Shown: in pieces, positions 50,224 to 59,252 of the stretch
Numbering within the stretch: position 1 is the stretch's first letter
Layout of the letters: the number at the start of each line of letters is the position of its first letter
Assembly: GCA_036787895.1 (NCBI GenBank)
Contig: DAIQOK010000001.1
Location: 186,001 to 250,000, forward strand
Source: UBA7662 sp036787895
Lineage (GTDB): Bacteria > Bacteroidota > Bacteroidia > UBA7662
Reading direction: 5' to 3'
DNA length: 64,000 nt
Translations under genes and position numbers: made by a program
Notes under the pieces: generated by a model
The model's input: the letters and a program-made list of their open reading frames with translations, nothing else
What the model was told of the DNA's origin: nothing
The model's database searches: none

Positions 50224-51559
50224 TACGCCAGGCCTGCGGATAGCAATTTCTACTTTCATCGGCTAATTGCTGTATCCAACCTAATTTGTGACCATCAAAA
50301 CTCACGATTTGCCAGCCTATCGTTGCCTGTCGAATAAAAAAGGGCAGTCGGGATAAATACCAAAGAGCTTCTTCCTTTGCCAGACTTACAATAGAAACAT
50401 CGGTGATAGTTTCGTCTAAAATTGCGGCTTCATGATCGGGTACAAAGACCGAGCCTTGCCATTTTCCCAGCTTTATCCCGGTTTTGAGGTAATGTAATTT
50501 ACCTCCGCTCCTTTCGAAAATACCCTTGACTGCTTCCGTCCAAGCAAATTGATTGTCTTTAATTCTGACAATCATAAATTTACTCAGTATACCAGCATCA
50601 AAAAAAGGAACATTTGAATCGGTAATCCTGAATGTAGGCATTTTTATTATTTTGGCACAGCCTTCCTCCTCAACAGGCTTATGCAAAACAGCCAGAAAAA
50701 AACCTTCACCATTCACCCGGTGTGGCATTGCCCTGTACATGCAATTCCTAAGTCGGGTTAAACCCAAGTCAGCAGAATCTATAAAACCCCATGCTGCATC
50801 AACATCTACATTCCCGGGCAAACTACCAGCTTCAAGCAGTTCATGCACTATGGCTTCGTTTTCGGCAACGGCATAAGTACAAGTAGAATAGATGAAGAAG
50901 CCCCCGGGCTTGACCAATTGCATGGCTGTTGCTACAATTTCCTGCTGTCGGAGCGCACATTTAGCCGGACTGCCGGCCGACCATTCTTTCATTGCCTCCG
51001 GATCTCTCCTGAAAAGGCCCTCCCCGCTACAGGGTGCATCACAAACTACCAGATCGAATTGTAGGGCCGTTTTCATAAAATCAGCCGGTTTATTGTTTGT
51101 GACCAATACCCTAGAATCGCCCCATTTGGTCAGGTTTTCGGCCAAAACAGCCGCCCGATTGGGGAGAATTTCATTTGCCAGTAAAACCCCATCATCAGGC
51201 AAGCAGCCTAAAAGCAAAGTACTTTTTCCACCGGGAGCTGCGCATAAGTCGAGTATACTATTGATTTGAGGCAATTGTTTTACCACCTGCTCTAAGAACA
51301 TTGATGAAGCTTCCTGCACATAATAAGCCCCGGCATGAAAAGCAGGATCGAGCGTGAATACCGGTCGTTCTGTGAGGTAGTAAGCTGTATCTGTCCAGGG
51401 TACTTTTTTACCTAAGGGCAAGTTTAGTTGCCCCGCTTTTGCTGTATTCAGCCGAATGCTTACCGGTGGCTTAGCTTCACTGATTTTTTCCAACAAGGCT
51501 TCCGCTTCGGTTGGCAATTCAGCATACAGACGTTCAACGAAACTTTCCGGCAATTTCAT
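50201..51559 (-). CDS. rsmF: RsmF-like rRNA m5C methyltransferase
   Basis: NOL1/NOP2/Sun-family cytosine-5 methyltransferase. The 452-residue product has the SAM loop LDLCAAPGGKSTLL (near 105), the PCSGEG motif with a catalytic cysteine (near 175), and the second cysteine in YSTCTYAVAENE (near 225). The C-terminal 150 residues match the PUA-like RsmF extension (GKWQGSVFVPDHEAA). Target site in 16S rRNA is inferred from the family. It is convergent with coaE and separated from the upstream TPR gene by a terminator. Confidence 0.92.
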   Translation of the reverse strand: MKLPESFVERLYAELPTEAEALLEKISEAKPPVSIRLNTAKAGQLNLPLGKKVPWTDTAYYLTERPVFTLDPAFHAGAYYVQEASSMFLEQVVKQLPQINSILDLCAAPGGKSTLLLGCLPDDGVLLANEILPNRAAVLAENLTKWGDSRVLVTNNKPADFMKTALQFDLVVCDAPCSGEGLFRRDPEAMKEWSAGSPAKCALRQQEIVATAMQLVKPGGFFIYSTCTYAVAENEAIVHELLEAGSLPGNVDVDAAWGFIDSADLGLTRLRNCMYRAMPHRVNGEGFFLAVLHKPVEEEGCAKIIKMPTFRITDSNVPFFDAGILSKFMIVRIKDNQFAWTEAVKGIFERSGGKLHYLKTGIKLGKWQGSVFVPDHEAAILDETITDVSIVSLAKEEALWYLSRLPFFIRQATIGWQIVSFDGHKLGWIQQLADESRNCYPQAWRIRMSLPA

Positions 51560-51564
51560 GGCAC

Positions 51565-51601
51565 AAAAAAAGCTGTCTTCGGTGAGAAAGACAGCTTTTT
51601 T
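51565..51601 (-). terminator. Intrinsic terminator after the TPR gene
   Basis: AAGCTGTCTT / AAGACAGCTT, 10 bp or more with an 8-base loop, flanked by A and T runs, so it can work in either direction. It ends the gyrA-TPR unit 15 bases after the stop at 51617. Confidence 0.88.
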
Positions 51602-51616
51602 CTGAGTTTTTACTTT

Positions 51617-52747
51617 TTACTTCAACGCATCTCGTTTCTTTTTCATCTCCATCGACTTCTCAGTCATATTCAACTGGCCATACATCTGTTGAAGTGAAAT
51701 CATGGTATTCAAATCCTTAGGATCTAGTTCATGGGCTTTTTCAAGGTGAGGTTGAGCCAGCTTGAATTCTGCTACCGCTTTTGCTTTGGCCGCCTCAAAT
51801 TTCTTCTGCTCGTTGAATGGAATTTTATTGGCCTCGTTCAACATTTCAGCAGCACGGTTGAAGTAGAGTGCACCTAAGTTGTAAACCGCATCAAAATAAT
51901 CCGGTTTAATTTCAATGGCTTTGAGGTAGTTGCTTACCGCTTTATCTAATTGTTTGGTTTGATCATAAGCAGTACCCAAAGCAAAATACAAACTTGCATT
52001 TTTGGGGTCGAGATTGATGGCATCCTGCAGGTTTTTGATGGCTTCTGCCTGCCTGTTCTGGAGGAGATAGATATTAAGCTCGTCGATGACCAAACCTACT
52101 TCACCGGGAAATTCTTTACGACCTGCTGCCAGGTATTCGATGGCTTTGGCCGTATCTTTTTCTGCTTTGGCCATTTGTGCAAGGGTTTGATAAATTGCAG
52201 GCTTTTTATAGTCGTTTTCAAGCAATTTATTGAAATAGTACTTGGTTTTTTCGTTGTTCTTGACTTTCTCAGCAGCCAACGCAGCATTAAAAAGCACCGA
52301 GGTATCGGCCGGCAATTCGGTAAGCAGCACTTCGAAGGTGGTTAAGGCCTTGTCGAATTTTTTCTGCATGAATTCTTCTACACCCCGATTGTACAAATTA
52401 CCGGTAACCAGACGCAACTTTATTTTTTTGATTTCGTCGGTGTAATCATTTTTGGTATCGTACTCCAAACACTTTTTGTAGCTCTCCAAAGCCACTTTAA
52501 GGGCATCGTCGGTGAGGTTGCCATAGGTTTCATTACCATGAAGGGCCATATAAATATCGCCGCGATAATACCAGGCTTTGGCATTGTTGATGGTTTTCGG
52601 GTGGGCTACAGCCTCATCAATGGCGGCTTTGGCTTTGTCGAGTTCGCCATAACGTTGTGAAATGATGGCCGTCTGCACTTTCTGACTTTGTGCATACAAG
52701 GCTACACTTGTAATAAGCATCAGGGCGGTTAACAGATACTTTTTCAT
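51617..52747 (-). CDS. Exported TPR-repeat protein
   Basis: A 376-residue protein with a signal peptide (MKKYLLTALMLITSVALYAQ) and a series of tetratricopeptide repeats, clearest in AIKNLQDAINLDPKNASLYFALGTAYDQ and AVSNYLKAIEIKPDYFDAVYNLGAL (residues about 215-290). Probably a periplasmic or surface scaffold; partners unknown. ATG 52747 is chosen over an in-frame start at 52807 because the signal peptide begins there. It follows gyrA by 28 bases; I recall this pairing from other Bacteroidota. Confidence 0.88.
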   Translation of the reverse strand: MKKYLLTALMLITSVALYAQSQKVQTAIISQRYGELDKAKAAIDEAVAHPKTINNAKAWYYRGDIYMALHGNETYGNLTDDALKVALESYKKCLEYDTKNDYTDEIKKIKLRLVTGNLYNRGVEEFMQKKFDKALTTFEVLLTELPADTSVLFNAALAAEKVKNNEKTKYYFNKLLENDYKKPAIYQTLAQMAKAEKDTAKAIEYLAAGRKEFPGEVGLVIDELNIYLLQNRQAEAIKNLQDAINLDPKNASLYFALGTAYDQTKQLDKAVSNYLKAIEIKPDYFDAVYNLGALYFNRAAEMLNEANKIPFNEQKKFEAAKAKAVAEFKLAQPHLEKAHELDPKDLNTMISLQQMYGQLNMTEKSMEMKKKRDALK

Positions 52748-52775
52748 ACTTCTTTTTTGAATGTACTTAATTGGT

Positions 52776-55331
52776 TTATGCTTCGGATTCAGGGGTTTCG
52801 TCACCACCCGTTTCTTTGGCTGTGTTGTTTATATCAATGTCCGTGCCGTCTATGTCAGTTCCCTCTACATCAGTGGCATTTTCATCTTCTTCTTCCCGGC
52901 CGACTTTGGCAATGGATGCGATGGTGTCGCTTTCTTTGAGTTTAATCAAACGGACACCTTGAGTGGCACGTCCCATAACGCGAAGCTCATCAACCGACAA
53001 ACGAATGGTTACGCCGGTTTTATTGATGATCATCAGGTCGTCTTTGTCGGTTACATCCATAATACCCACCAATGCACCTGTTTTTTCGGTAATATTCAAG
53101 GTTTTCACGCCTTTACCTCCACGATTGGTGATGCGGTATTCGTCCAAATCGGAACGTTTGCCGTAACCTTTTTCAGAAACTACCAATATGGTGCTTTCCG
53201 GGTCATCAACGCACACCATGCCCACAACTTCATCCACTTCATTGTCGAGGCTGATGCCGCGGACACCGGTAGCGGTACGTCCCATGCTTCGCACAGTTTT
53301 TTCGTTGAAGCGAATGGCGCGACCGCTCTTAACTGCTAATAATACCTCGGAATTACCGGTGGTGAGGCGAGCTTCAAGTAATTGGTCGCCTTCGTTGATG
53401 CTGATGGCATTGATCCCCGACTGGCGTGGGCGGCTGTAAGCCTCCAGGCTGGTCTTTTTAATTACACCTTGCTTGGTACAGAAAATAATAAAGGTGTTAT
53501 TGAGGTATTCCTCATCACTCAGGGTTTTTACATTGATGTAAGCCCTGATTTTATCATCGTTTGGTATGGCCAGCATGTTTTGTACAGCCCTGCCTTTGGT
53601 GTTTTTGCCACCTTCCGGGATTTCGTATACCCGCATCCAGAAACAACGTCCCTGTTCGGTGAAGAAGAGCATATAGTTGTGGGTGGTGGCAGTGAAGATG
53701 TGCTCGATGAAGTCGGCATCGCGGGTGGCGCCGCCCATCATGCCTCGACCGCCACGGTTTTGAACGCGGTATTCGCTCAATGGGGTGCGCTTCATATAAC
53801 CAAGGTGAGAGATGGTAATGACCACTTCTTCATCGGCTATCATGTCTTCCATACGGAAATCACCGGCGGCATATTCGATGACCGAACGACGGTCGTCGCC
53901 GTAACGTTCACGGATTTCGGCCAGTTCATCCTTGATAATTTGCATACGTGCACCTTCGTCGGATAGGATAGCTTGCAAACGGGCAATGAGTGCCATCACT
54001 TCTTCGTATTCACGTTTGATTTTGTCCATTTCCATGCCGGTAAGGCGCTGTAAACGGAGTTCGAGTATGGCTTTGGCTTGAATCTCACTGAGCCCGAAAT
54101 TGGCCATGAGACCATCTTTTGCATCATCCGGCGTACGTGATTCGCGTATGAGTTTGATGACGGCATCCAGATTGTCAAGTGCAATGAGATAACCTTGCAG
54201 AATGTGTGCCTTTTTTTCGGCTTCTCTCAGTTCATATTCTGTGCGGCGGACAACAACTTCGTGGCGGTGATCCACAAAGTGTACCATGAGGTCCTTGAGG
54301 TTGAGCGCAACCGGACGACCATGTACGAGGGCGATGTTGTTTACAGAAAAGGAGCTCTGCAGGCTGGTATAGCGATACAAATGATTCAGGACTACACTGG
54401 CCATAGCATCGCGTTTAATCTCATAAACGATACGCATGCCCTCCCGGTCAGACTCGTCACGGAGATCACTGATGCCTTCGATTTTTTTCTCGTTGATGAG
54501 GTCGGCTGTTTTCTGTAACATATCTGCCTTGTTCACCATAAAAGGAATTTCAGTGATAATGATGCGTTCGCGACCATTGTCGAGAACTTCGATATTGGCT
54601 TTGGCGCGAATCACCACGCGACCACGACCGGTCATTAATCCTTCTCTAACCCCATCGTAACCATAAATAATACCACCTGTTGGGAAATCTGGAGCTTTAA
54701 CGTATTTGATGAGTTCTTCTACGGTAATGTCGCGGTTGTCGATGTAAGCGGTGATACCATCAACCACTTCCCGAAGGTTATGCGGGGCCATATTGGTGGC
54801 CATACCCACGGCTATACCCGAGGCGCCGTTCACCAATAAATTGGGGAATTTACCGGGTAAAACAGTAGGTTCTTCGAGTGAATCGTCGAAGTTGAGCTGG
54901 AAATTGACCGTTTCCTTCTCGATATCCGCCAATAATTCATCCGCGATACGGGTAAAACGGGCTTCGGTATAACGCATAGCCGCCGGACTGTCGCCGTCGA
55001 TTGAACCAAAGTTACCCTGGCCGTCTACCAGCATATAACGCATGCTCCATTCCTGGGCCATACGCACCATGGCATCGTACACAGAGGAGTCGCCATGCGG
55101 GTGATATTTACCCAGGACTTCTCCGACGATACGTGCTGATTTTTTATAAGGTTTGTTGTAGCCAACGCCCAGATCGTGCATACCATACAGCACACGACGG
55201 TGTACCGGTTTTAAGCCATCGCGAACATCCGGAAGTGCCCGGGAAACGATTACCGACATCGAATAATCGATGTAAGCTGACTTCATTTCATCCTCAATGT
55301 TGATAGGTATGATTTTTTCGCCTTCTGCCAT
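52776..55331 (-). CDS. gyrA: DNA gyrase subunit A
   Basis: Subunit of the ATP-dependent topoisomerase that introduces negative supercoils. The 851-residue product starts MAEGEKIIPINIEDEMKSAY; the catalytic Tyr is in AMRYTEARF at residue 121. The quinolone region reads YHPHGDSSVYD with Ser at 82 and Asp at 86, the residues corresponding to E. coli S83 and D87, so the site looks wild-type. Six beta-pinwheel blades fill the C-terminal half, with the GyrA box QNRGGRGMMGG near residue 535. The tail is acidic (EEEDENATDVEGTDIDGTDI). Confidence 0.98.
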   Translation of the reverse strand: MAEGEKIIPINIEDEMKSAYIDYSMSVIVSRALPDVRDGLKPVHRRVLYGMHDLGVGYNKPYKKSARIVGEVLGKYHPHGDSSVYDAMVRMAQEWSMRYMLVDGQGNFGSIDGDSPAAMRYTEARFTRIADELLADIEKETVNFQLNFDDSLEEPTVLPGKFPNLLVNGASGIAVGMATNMAPHNLREVVDGITAYIDNRDITVEELIKYVKAPDFPTGGIIYGYDGVREGLMTGRGRVVIRAKANIEVLDNGRERIIITEIPFMVNKADMLQKTADLINEKKIEGISDLRDESDREGMRIVYEIKRDAMASVVLNHLYRYTSLQSSFSVNNIALVHGRPVALNLKDLMVHFVDHRHEVVVRRTEYELREAEKKAHILQGYLIALDNLDAVIKLIRESRTPDDAKDGLMANFGLSEIQAKAILELRLQRLTGMEMDKIKREYEEVMALIARLQAILSDEGARMQIIKDELAEIRERYGDDRRSVIEYAAGDFRMEDMIADEEVVITISHLGYMKRTPLSEYRVQNRGGRGMMGGATRDADFIEHIFTATTHNYMLFFTEQGRCFWMRVYEIPEGGKNTKGRAVQNMLAIPNDDKIRAYINVKTLSDEEYLNNTFIIFCTKQGVIKKTSLEAYSRPRQSGINAISINEGDQLLEARLTTGNSEVLLAVKSGRAIRFNEKTVRSMGRTATGVRGISLDNEVDEVVGMVCVDDPESTILVVSEKGYGKRSDLDEYRITNRGGKGVKTLNITEKTGALVGIMDVTDKDDLMIINKTGVTIRLSVDELRVMGRATQGVRLIKLKESDTIASIAKVGREEEDENATDVEGTDIDGTDIDINNTAKETGGDETPESEA

Positions 55332-55567
55332 TCAGTTTAGGGTTTTTGCCATTAAAAATAAGTGAACGAAAATAAGCAAAACAGGGCTAGAAAGGCACTT
55401 TTTAGTTGTTTGCTACCCATTGTTTATGTGCTATTTTATTGGAATAGGCTCAAACAGCTGAAAAACAAAGTTTTAGGCCAAATAAAAACTATCAACATAT
55501 CTGAACGATGTTTCCACAATTGTGGCTGTAGCGTGGTTCATCCTTAATTTTATCCTGATTACACTAT
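55332..55567. other. Divergent gyrA-exbB gap with a 12-bp palindrome
   Basis: No gene is supported here: a plus-strand frame from a GTG at 55362 has no family resemblance. The notable element is the perfect palindrome CCACAATTGTGG at 55514-55525, placed 43 bases upstream of the exbB -7 box. It could be a regulator site for the exbB-exbD-tonB unit. I see no terminator. Confidence 0.5.
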
Positions 55568-55575
55568 TATCTTCG
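55568..55575 (+). promoter_or_regulatory. -7 box TATCTTCG before exbB
   Basis: TAnnTTCG variant, 30 bases before ATG 55606, in the context TTATCTTCGCC that also precedes the FAD oxidoreductase. Confidence 0.5.
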
Positions 55576-55605
55576 CCTTCATCGTTAAAGACCAATTTTA
55601 AAACT

Positions 55606-56286
55606 ATGTCACTTCTCCTTCAGATTACGCAGCAAGCCCTGCCCATGGACATGCCTACCGAAGAAAAACTGAACCTCTTGAGTCTGATGACCAAAGGTGG
55701 TTATTTCATGATTCCGTTAGTAGTTTTATCTATTATTGCTGTTTATATTTTTATAGAACGTTATCAAAAAATCCGCAAAGCACGCCGAGAAGATCCTGCA
55801 TTTATGAACCAATTGCGCGATCATGTGGTGAGCGGCAACATTCATTCGGCCCAGGACTTATGTAAAAACACCGACCACCCACTTGCACGCATGTTGTCGA
55901 AAGGTGTTTTACGTATCGGTCGCCCGTTGAAAGACATCGAAGCATCCGTTGAAAACGTGGGTAAAATTGAAATTGGCAAGCTCGAAACAAATATGTCGGC
56001 TTTGGCAACCATTGCCGGAGCTGCACCCATGATTGGTTTTTTGGGAACAGTAACCGGTATGATTAAGGCGTTCTACAATATGTCGAAAGCAGGCAATAAT
56101 ATCGACCCCGCTTTACTTTCCGGAGGTATTTACGAAGCGATGGTGACTACAGCAGCCGGTTTGATTGTAGGTATTATGGCCTATGTGGGCTATAATATTC
56201 TTGTATCGATGATTGAGAAAGTGATACATACGCTCGAAACCCGATCGATTGAGTTTATCGATCTTTTGCAGGAGCCTTCAAAATAA
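55606..56286 (+). CDS. exbB: ExbB/TolQ/MotA-family proton channel
   Basis: Inner-membrane component of the TonB energising complex. The 226-residue product has a transmembrane helix at about 27-48 (GGYFMIPLVVLSIIAVYIFIE) and the conserved MotA/TolQ/ExbB domain with GAAPMIGFLGTVTGMIKAFYNM (near 135) and a final pair of helices (EAMVTTAAGLIVGIMAYVGYN). ATG 55606 (MSLLLQITQQALPMDMP) is chosen over an upstream in-frame start at 55522 that lies before the promoter. Followed 6 bases later by exbD. Confidence 0.93.
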   Translation: MSLLLQITQQALPMDMPTEEKLNLLSLMTKGGYFMIPLVVLSIIAVYIFIERYQKIRKARREDPAFMNQLRDHVVSGNIHSAQDLCKNTDHPLARMLSKGVLRIGRPLKDIEASVENVGKIEIGKLETNMSALATIAGAAPMIGFLGTVTGMIKAFYNMSKAGNNIDPALLSGGIYEAMVTTAAGLIVGIMAYVGYNILVSMIEKVIHTLETRSIEFIDLLQEPSK

Positions 56287-56292
56287 GCTGCT

Positions 56293-56685
56293 ATGAACCT
56301 AAAAAGCCGCAATAAAAGAAGCGTTGAGTTCAGCATGTCGTCGATGACCGACATCGTGTTTTTGCTGCTTATCTTTTTTATGCTGACCTCTACCCTGGTT
56401 TCTCCCAATGCGTTAAAGTTGCTTTTGCCTAAAAGTTCCGGTCAGACGCTGGCCAAACAAACCAGTTCAGTTAGCATAGACGAACACCTTCAATACTATT
56501 TTGATAATGAGCCTGTTGACTTTGGTCAGTTAGAGTCGTTGATTAGCAGCGCCATGTCGGGCGACCCGGAAGGAACCCTGGTTTTGAATGCCGACAAAAG
56601 TGTACCCATCGACAATGTTGTGCAGGTGATGGGTATTGCGAATAAGCTGAAGGTTAAAATGATATTGGCGACCAATCCGGAGTAA
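56293..56685 (+). CDS. exbD: ExbD/TolR-family protein
   Basis: Partner of ExbB. The 130-residue product has one transmembrane helix near the N-terminus, with the proton-linked Asp in SSMTDIVFLLLIFFMLTSTLV (Asp at about 19), then a periplasmic domain (VSIDEHLQYYFDNEPVDFGQ ... GTLVLNADKSVPIDNVVQVMG). Its stop is 1 base before the tonB start. Confidence 0.93.
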   Translation: MNLKSRNKRSVEFSMSSMTDIVFLLLIFFMLTSTLVSPNALKLLLPKSSGQTLAKQTSSVSIDEHLQYYFDNEPVDFGQLESLISSAMSGDPEGTLVLNADKSVPIDNVVQVMGIANKLKVKMILATNPE

Positions 56686-56686
56686 G

Positions 56687-57499
56687 ATGGAAGCACAAAA
56701 CGACAGACGTAACCGACGGAATGCCTATATCGGCACAGCTGCATTTCATGCGGTGGTTTTGGTGCTGTTTATGATTTTTGGCTTTCGTACACCCCTGCCC
56801 TTGCCGGCGGAGTCGGGCATAGCCATCAATTTTGGTTTTGACGATAGTGGAACTGGCGATATAGAACCCACCGAGGTAGGTTCAGATGCCCAGCAACAAA
56901 GCTCAGCGGCACCCTCGAGCTCCAGCAGTGCTGAAACAGCCGATTTAAATAGTCGTACCCAGGAGGTGGAAGAAGCTGCCGCCATCAAGCCTGTTACCAA
57001 ACCCAAGCCGACTACCGATCCGGTTAAACCAACTGAAAAACAGGCAGATAAGCCCGTAGAAGACCCCAAACCTACTGTCAACCCAAAAGCGCTGTATCCG
57101 GGTAAAGGTGCTGGCAGTTCGGGTGGAAGTCAGGGTACTGCAGGCGGCACAGGCAACCAGGGCAGCCCCGATGGCGACCCCAATAACCCGCGTCAGGGCG
57201 CAGGTGGTCAGGGAGGCGATGTTGGTAGCCCGGATTACAATTTGACTGGTAGAGCGTTTATAAAACGCCCCACATTGAGCGATCGCAGTCAGCAATCCGG
57301 TAGAATTATTGTTTTTATTTGGGTTGATCCTGACGGCAATGTCACAAGGGTAAAAGCCGGCGCTAAAGGAACCACCATCATAAATTCCGATTTATGGGCC
57401 AAATGTGAAGATGCCGCCATGAAAGCTAAATTTTCAGCTGCTGAAAATGCGCCGGCCGAACAACAGGGCACGCTTACTTTCATCTTTACCCTCCAATGA
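56687..57499 (+). CDS. tonB: TonB-like energy transducer
   Basis: A 270-residue protein: N-terminal membrane anchor (AAFHAVVLVLFMIFGF, about 18-34), a Ser-rich then Lys/Pro-rich periplasmic spacer (about 60-145), a Gly-rich linker (about 143-185), and a TonB-like C-terminal domain with IIVFIWVDPDGNVTRVKAG and GTLTFIFTLQ. It would transmit the ExbBD proton force to outer-membrane receptors such as the one at 30654. It overlaps folC by 4 bases. Confidence 0.88.
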   Translation: MEAQNDRRNRRNAYIGTAAFHAVVLVLFMIFGFRTPLPLPAESGIAINFGFDDSGTGDIEPTEVGSDAQQQSSAAPSSSSSAETADLNSRTQEVEEAAAIKPVTKPKPTTDPVKPTEKQADKPVEDPKPTVNPKALYPGKGAGSSGGSQGTAGGTGNQGSPDGDPNNPRQGAGGQGGDVGSPDYNLTGRAFIKRPTLSDRSQQSGRIIVFIWVDPDGNVTRVKAGAKGTTIINSDLWAKCEDAAMKAKFSAAENAPAEQQGTLTFIFTLQ

Positions 57500-58800
57500 C
57501 CCACCCCGCCTACCGGGAAACACTCGATTTTTTATACCGGCAATTACCCATGTTTCAGCGAGTAGGTGCCGCTGCCTATAAAAAAGACCTGACCAATACG
57601 CTGGCCTTATGCAAATTGGCCGGTAATCCCCACAAAAAGTTCAAAAGTATTCATGTTGCCGGCACCAATGGCAAAGGATCGGTTTCTCATATGCTGGCCG
57701 CTATTCTGCAAGAGGCTGGCTACAAAACCGGGCTCTACACCTCCCCGCATTTGCGCGATTTCCGGGAAAGAATCCGTATCAACGGCGAGATGATCAGCGA
57801 AAGTGAGGTGGTGGCATTCACCGAAAGGACCAAAGCTCAACTAAACGAAATTCAGCCGTCTTTTTTCGAGTGGACAGTAGCCATGGCATTCGACTATTTC
57901 GCGCAAGAACAAGTAGATATCGCTGTTATCGAAGTGGGATTAGGTGGTAGACTCGACTCTACCAACGTCATTATCCCGGCATTGTCGGTGATCACCAATA
58001 TCGGTTGGGACCATATGGATATGCTTGGAGACACTTTGCCTAAAATCGCCACTGAAAAAGCCGGCATCATAAAAGCTGATGTACCTGTGGTGGTTGGGCA
58101 ATGGCAGGAAGAAGTTGCGCCCGTTTTTGAACGTATTGCTAATGAAAAGCGGGCTTTGCTTAAATATGCCGACCAAAAATTCGAGGTCAGGCAATTTGGC
58201 TATCAAACAACTGGGGCGAATTATGAGGTAAAAGCAAATGGAAAGCTGCGTTTTGATGCTTTGTTTGTTGATTTAGCCGGTCATTATCAGCAATACAATC
58301 TGGCTACTGTTTTGGCAGCCATTGAGGCATTACAACGTATGGGTTGGGAGGTAGAAGACGAACATATTCGCAAAGCATTGGCTAAGGTGCGGGAACTTAC
58401 GGGCTTTGCCGGTCGCTGGACGATACTTGGCCAAAACCCACTTATTATCGCCGATACCGCCCATAACAGTGATGGTTTGCAATTGGTTCTTGACCAATTG
58501 GCCTCACTTCCCCGACAAAATTGCCGGATTGTTTTGGGTGTAGTCAATGATAAGGATTTAAGCAAAATTCTTCCTCTTTTTCCAAAGGAAGCAATATATT
58601 ACTTTTGTAAATCGAGTATACCCAGAGCATTAAATGAGCTTGAATTAGCTGAAAAAGCTGCTGAATTCGGGTTATTGGGAACTACCTACACAGATGTTAA
58701 AACAGCCTTGGACACAGCAGTAGCTCAGAGTCACAAAAACGATCTCCTTTTTGTAGGGGGTTCAACCTTCACAGTAGCCGATATTATTTCATGGCCGTAA
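57496..58800 (+). CDS. folC: Folylpolyglutamate/dihydrofolate synthase
   Basis: Adds glutamate to folates (and, in many bacteria, to dihydropteroate). The 434-residue Mur-ligase-fold product has the P-loop HVAGTNGKGSVSHML (near 52), LYTSPHLRDFRERI (near 76) and the lower P-loop-like region VGLGGRLDSTNV (near 148), and ends with a C-terminal Rossmann domain (IADTAHNSDGL). It is coupled to tonB by a 4-base overlap and overlaps rnhA by 10 bases. Confidence 0.95.
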   Translation: MTHPAYRETLDFLYRQLPMFQRVGAAAYKKDLTNTLALCKLAGNPHKKFKSIHVAGTNGKGSVSHMLAAILQEAGYKTGLYTSPHLRDFRERIRINGEMISESEVVAFTERTKAQLNEIQPSFFEWTVAMAFDYFAQEQVDIAVIEVGLGGRLDSTNVIIPALSVITNIGWDHMDMLGDTLPKIATEKAGIIKADVPVVVGQWQEEVAPVFERIANEKRALLKYADQKFEVRQFGYQTTGANYEVKANGKLRFDALFVDLAGHYQQYNLATVLAAIEALQRMGWEVEDEHIRKALAKVRELTGFAGRWTILGQNPLIIADTAHNSDGLQLVLDQLASLPRQNCRIVLGVVNDKDLSKILPLFPKEAIYYFCKSSIPRALNELELAEKAAEFGLLGTTYTDVKTALDTAVAQSHKNDLLFVGGSTFTVADIISWP

Positions 58801-59252
58801 TTCATGTTTATACTGATGGTGCCGCGCGTGGCAATCCGGGCAAAGGCGGGTATGGCATTGTACTACTAAGTGGCAGTCACCGCAAAGAAATGTCCCAAGC
58901 TTTCCGCTTGACCACCAATAACCGCATGGAGTTATTGGCTGTAATTGTAGCTCTTGAAAGTCTGAAACCCGGCGACCATCAGATTACCATTTATTCCGAC
59001 TCTAAATACGTTGTCGACGCTTTCCTCAAACGTTGGATAGATGGTTGGGTACGTAAAAACTGGGATAAAGTCAAAAATCCCGACTTATGGCAACGTTTGC
59101 TGCCACTCTATAAAAAGCTGAAACCACAGTTTGTTTGGGTGAAAGGCCATGCCTCCAACCCCATGAACAACCGCTGTGATGAGCTGGCTACAGTTGCCGC
59201 CGACCAAGGTCCCTGGCTAATTGACAGCGTCTACGAAGCTACTAACCGATAA
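58791..59252 (+). CDS. rnhA: Ribonuclease HI
   Basis: Cleaves the RNA strand of RNA-DNA hybrids. The 153-residue product has the catalytic set: Asp in VYTDGAARGNPGKGG (residue 9), Glu in NNRMELLAV (near 48), Asp in IYSDSKYVVDA (near 70) and the late Asp in NNRCDELA (near 133). The basic protrusion (KRWIDGWVRKNW) is present, so this is RNase HI of the E. coli type. Its last 11 bases overlap the convergent fbp gene. Confidence 0.96.
   Translation: MAVIHVYTDGAARGNPGKGGYGIVLLSGSHRKEMSQAFRLTTNNRMELLAVIVALESLKPGDHQITIYSDSKYVVDAFLKRWIDGWVRKNWDKVKNPDLWQRLLPLYKKLKPQFVWVKGHASNPMNNRCDELATVAADQGPWLIDSVYEATNR

Noticed and set aside
52776..55331. Quinolone-resistance changes in gyrA
   Set aside because: The residues equivalent to E. 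coli Ser83 and Asp87 are Ser and Asp.
55511..55525. DnaA box / replication origin by gyrA
   Set aside because: GTTTCCACA differs from the consensus TTWTNCACA at the first position and stands alone; no cluster of boxes and no dnaA or dnaN.
55362..55547. 61-residue plus-strand frame starting with GTG, in the gyrA-exbB gap
   Set aside because: No family resemblance, and it runs through the upstream region of exbB including the 12-bp palindrome.
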